DNA of 17,326 nucleotides from assembly GCA_030603605.1 (NCBI GenBank), contig JAUVXN010000019.1, positions 1-17,326 of the forward strand, given 5' to 3'. Below the pieces are notes generated by a model, which did no database searches, was not told where the DNA came from, and saw only the letters and a program-made list of their open reading frames with translations. The stretch comes from Dehalococcoidales bacterium (lineage in GTDB: Bacteria > Chloroflexota > Dehalococcoidia > Dehalococcoidales > RBG-16-60-22). Shown piece by piece: positions 15,782 through 17,326 of this stretch; positions within the stretch are counted from its first letter, which is position 1; every line of letters begins with the position of its first letter. Position numbers and translations under genes: made by a program.

Positions 15782-15878
15782 AATCTCGCTAGATTTTCAA
15801 ATATAATAAAAGCTTCCTTTTTTAAGTCAAAGTGCTACGTTCAGGCATCAGGCGCAACATTTTTCCCTCCTTTTTTCA

Positions 15879-15895
15879 CGAATCAGGTGCTCAAT
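15879..15895. repeat. 17-bp direct repeat, copy 1
   Basis: CGAATCAGGTGCTCAAT occurs here and again at 16132-16148. The match extends for three more positions with one mismatch. The two copies lie on either side of tRNA-Lys. Confidence 0.8.
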
Positions 15896-15949
15896 CAGGG
15901 CCGAAATTTTGGGAATTTCATGAAAATCGGGGGAAATTAGCCTCAAAAA

Positions 15950-16025
15950 TGGTGAGCCGCACAGGAATCGAACCTGTAACCTGCTGATTAAGAGTCAGCT
16001 GCTCTGCCAGTTGAGCTAGCGGCCC
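15950..16025 (-). tRNA. tRNA-Lys (anticodon CTT), CCA encoded
   Basis: Read on the minus strand from 16025, the acceptor GGGCCGC pairs with GCGGCTC (one G-U pair). The anticodon arm is GCTGA-CTCTTAA-TCAGC, giving anticodon CTT, which reads AAG. The T arm is ACAGG-TTCGATT-CCTGT. The discriminator base is A and CCA is encoded at 15952-15950. All arms are complete. A short T run follows the CCA. Confidence 0.97.
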
Positions 16026-16131
16026 GTGTTTTACAATGCGGAGGGCTTTTACCTCCTTTTTTAGCCTCGAAATCTTGTAAAGACCTTTTTACAATCTGGA
16101 TTAACATTCTGACAATTACTGTTAACTTTTT

Positions 16132-16148
16132 CGAATCAGGTGCTCAAT
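16132..16148. repeat. 17-bp direct repeat, copy 2
   Basis: Identical to 15879-15895, 253 bases further on, upstream of tRNA-Lys in its own orientation. Both copies are preceded by a T run (CTTTTT or TTTTTTCA), so the duplicated segment may be slightly longer than the exact match. Confidence 0.8.
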
Positions 16149-16264
16149 TAGACTTCCTTATTTTCGTTCAACTTTCGAAATCTTTCACCCCCTTTCTCTT
16201 TAGATTATGCTATTTTGCCCCTGATTTCCCCAACTATGTTTAGGGCATTCCGATGTCAGTCCAT

Positions 16265-16293
16265 ATTATATAACCTCAGTTCAAGGTTGACAA
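16265..16293 (-). promoter_or_regulatory. Strong minus-strand promoter upstream of tRNA-Lys
   Basis: On the minus strand, TTGTCA (16293-16288; five of six consensus bases) is followed after exactly 17 bases by TATAAT (16270-16265). A transcript would start near 16258 and run into tRNA-Lys after a leader of about 230 nt. The long leader leaves open that it serves an unrecognised small RNA or a precursor of the tRNA. Confidence 0.55.
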
Positions 16294-16378
16294 GATACCT
16301 CGACTGAACAGAAATGACTTTTGTTCAAAGAGGTAATAACATACTATGTTGTTAAGTAAATGGGATCTATATTGATGT

Positions 16379-16546
16379 TCAAGCAGCTGAGTTTTGTGGG
16401 CTCATAACACGAAGGTCGCCGTTCGAATTTGCCGCCCGGGCGGCCAGGGCAACGATGCCACGGATGATGCCGTTTGCCAGGTCCTGAATGTCGTCAGGGA
16501 CCCGTAAGTTGCGCATGTTTTCTGTTACTTCATATTGATTTAACAT
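16379..16546 (-). CDS. Hypothetical 55-aa protein beside the IS21 remnant
   Basis: The frame starts at ATG 16546 with a good GGAGG six bases upstream and ends at TGA 16379-16381. The product is MLNQYEVTENMRNLRVPDDI, then a probable amphipathic or hydrophobic helix (IQDLANGIIRGIVALAARAA, 20-39), then a polar tail. I do not recognise it. The same frame stays open further upstream into the istA remnant, out of phase with istA. It may be a real small gene brought in with, or next to, the element, or a leftover piece of another gene. Its GC-rich composition matches the IS remnant and not the AT-rich DNA after it. Confidence 0.45.
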   Translation of the reverse strand: MLNQYEVTENMRNLRVPDDIQDLANGIIRGIVALAARAANSNGDLRVMSPQNSAA

Positions 16547-16581
16547 TAGCGGCCTCCATGGCGTTTTACGCAAAAATACCA

Positions 16582-17133
16582 CTACCCGGCATGATTTGCA
16601 ATATGGCTGCTTAACGGCTGGGATAAAAAGCGCCTGCGACCGCTCTGCGGGTTCCACATCAGCCCCAGCCGGCCGAAATCCGCTTCGGCCACTTCCCCCG
16701 GCTCGGTATCCGCCATGCGCACCGTCGTGCGTGATTTTTTTGCCCGGCCGGCCTCTTCTGATAACAAAACGGCGTAGGGACATATAAGGTACCAGGCAGT
16801 GCCGCCCAAAAGCTCGTGAATCCGGGTGAGCTTCAGCCGGTCATGCTTAAGCCACTGCTCAATCTGGTCAGTCCGGGGCTCGAGCACCTCGTTGGTTGGT
16901 ACTACCACCTGGTGCGGCCCGGCCCTGTTTAGCTGTACCAGGGTAATAAGCTGTGATTCTGCTGGCGGCGGCCCGTCACACACCAGGCCACAGCTTTGCG
17001 CTGTCAGAGTGTACTTTCGAATCGTATTGCGGGCCAGACCGGTTGACCGTGTTATCTCGCGGATACCACTACCGGCCTGCCAATGCCTGGTTACTTCTGT
17101 AATCTCCACTCGGGCAACCTCCTTGTATGCCAT
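16582..17133 (-). pseudogene. istA: Truncated IS21-family transposase IstA
   Basis: IstA is the DDE transposase of IS21 elements and works with the ATPase IstB. The N-terminal 168 residues are present: a helix-turn-helix (10-41, ending STGLARNTIRKY), the linker region, and the start of the integrase core with TEPGEVAEADFGRLGLMW (143-160), where D152 is the first catalytic Asp. After GRRR (residues 165-168, about base 16630) the family sequence stops and the frame runs 15 unrelated residues to a stop. Intact IstA has roughly 400-500 residues, so the other two catalytic acids are lost. No istB is seen. The ATG at 17133 has a GAGAGGAG ribosome site. Confidence 0.85.
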
Positions 17134-17267
17134 TGCCGCTCCTCTCTAATGATTCTGGGACAATGGTAGCTCATTCGTTTCCCGGGTGGGTCAAAGATCC
17201 TGGTTAGATGGGTCAATGCTGGTGGTAAAAAGGCTGTTTAGTGGGTCAAAGTTCGCGGTTTTTTACA
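16630..17267 (-). mobile_element. Remnant of an IS21-family insertion sequence
   Basis: The left end (17267) and the 5' part of istA are present; the rest of istA, istB and the right end are not seen. The inner border at about 16630 is where similarity to IstA stops and marks a deletion or a later insertion. Confidence 0.7.
17187..17267 (-). repeat. IS21-type left end with three terminal repeats
   Basis: TGGGTCAAAG occurs at 17187-17196 and 17242-17251, and TGGGTCAATG at 17209-17218, all in the same orientation. IS21-family ends carry such multiple short terminal repeats. Read on the minus strand, the element would begin TGTAAAAAACCGCGAAC at 17267, with the TG terminus typical of the family. 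Confidence 0.7.
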
Positions 17268-17326
17268 TAGCTTCATTTTGACTCGGGAGAGGTCGGGAAC
17301 ATTGGTCTGTAATCTGTCCCTAGTTT

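Larger units (their letters stand above)
15574..15949. other. Intergenic stretch between hisH and tRNA-Lys
   Basis: This holds the possible hisH promoter, a 7-bp perfect hairpin with a 4-base loop (AAAATCT/AGATTTT, 15780-15797) without a clear T run, and one copy of a 17-bp direct repeat (15879-15895). On the minus strand a 12-codon frame (15860-15822) has an AGGAGG ribosome-like site but is too short to call a gene. I see no other RNA gene here. Confidence 0.6.
16026..16378. other. AT-rich intergenic stretch between tRNA-Lys and the IS21 remnant
   Basis: It contains copy 2 of the 17-bp repeat, the minus-strand promoter at 16265-16293, and a small hairpin, GGAGG-7-CCTCC followed by six T (16040-16062), which would only terminate plus-strand transcription. 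No open frame with a plausible ribosome site was found on either strand. Base composition changes sharply to GC-rich after about 16380. Confidence 0.6.

Noticed and set aside
15822..15860. 12-codon minus-strand ORF with an AGGAGG-like site downstream of tRNA-Lys
   Set aside because: Too short to separate from chance; no regulated gene follows directly that would make it a leader peptide.
16040..16062. GGAGG-7-CCTCC hairpin followed by six T on the plus strand
   Set aside because: It has terminator form but no plus-strand gene upstream; the stem is only 5 bp and its orientation does not fit tRNA-Lys.
16379..16783. Single 134-aa ORF through the istA remnant
   Set aside because: Its first part is the out-of-frame shadow of istA; only the last 55 codons, after a GGAGG, are kept as a possible gene.

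Overview
The window is bacterial. It most resembles a Chloroflexota (Dehalococcoidia-like) chromosome: it carries a 46-aa DUF5679-type zinc ribbon, a long PurL with two PurS-like N-terminal domains, and surface proteins ending in a single C-terminal membrane anchor. A regulator of an archaeal-like family is also present. The taxonomic call is inference from gene content only.

Layout. 1-191 is the 3' tail and probable right end of an IS3-type insertion sequence. 333-1118 encodes a winged-helix regulator with its own terminator. 1307-9668 is one tight plus-strand operon of six genes: two large secreted surface proteins, a lipoprotein, then ecfT, a fused double ATPase and an S component. It starts from a perfect TTGACA-17-TATAAT promoter whose -10 box lies inside a 20-bp perfect inverted repeat. 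9893-10033 is a minus-strand mini-gene (DUF5679). 10420-15573 is a minus-strand block, hisH-hisF-purL-purQ. A tRNA-Lys(CTT) gene lies on the minus strand at 15950-16025, bracketed by a 17-bp direct repeat. The right edge (about 16.38-17.27 kb) is a GC-rich remnant of an IS21-family element: a truncated istA, three terminal repeats, and a 55-aa ORF of unknown function.

How the genes fit together. The operon reads as an uptake system for a scarce vitamin, most likely a corrinoid. The S component has the motifs of the CbrT type of ECF transporter. Two proteins carry DUF4430, the family related to the C-terminal domain of transcobalamin and intrinsic factor. A third carries an alpha/alpha-toroid like the N-terminal domain of those same animal proteins. 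The two halves of an intrinsic-factor-like binder therefore appear to be split over separate secreted proteins, one anchored by a transmembrane helix and one by a lipid, in front of an ECF importer. There is no room for a cobalamin riboswitch in the roughly 45-nt leader. Control by a protein at the palindromic operator, possibly the neighbouring regulator, is the simplest reading. This is the most interesting system here; substrate and regulator-operator pairing are inferred, not shown.

The his/pur block joins two glutamine-amidotransferase pairs. HisH-HisF releases AICAR, an intermediate of the purine pathway in which PurL-PurQ acts upstream. The IS remnants at both edges indicate a region that has seen insertion and decay.
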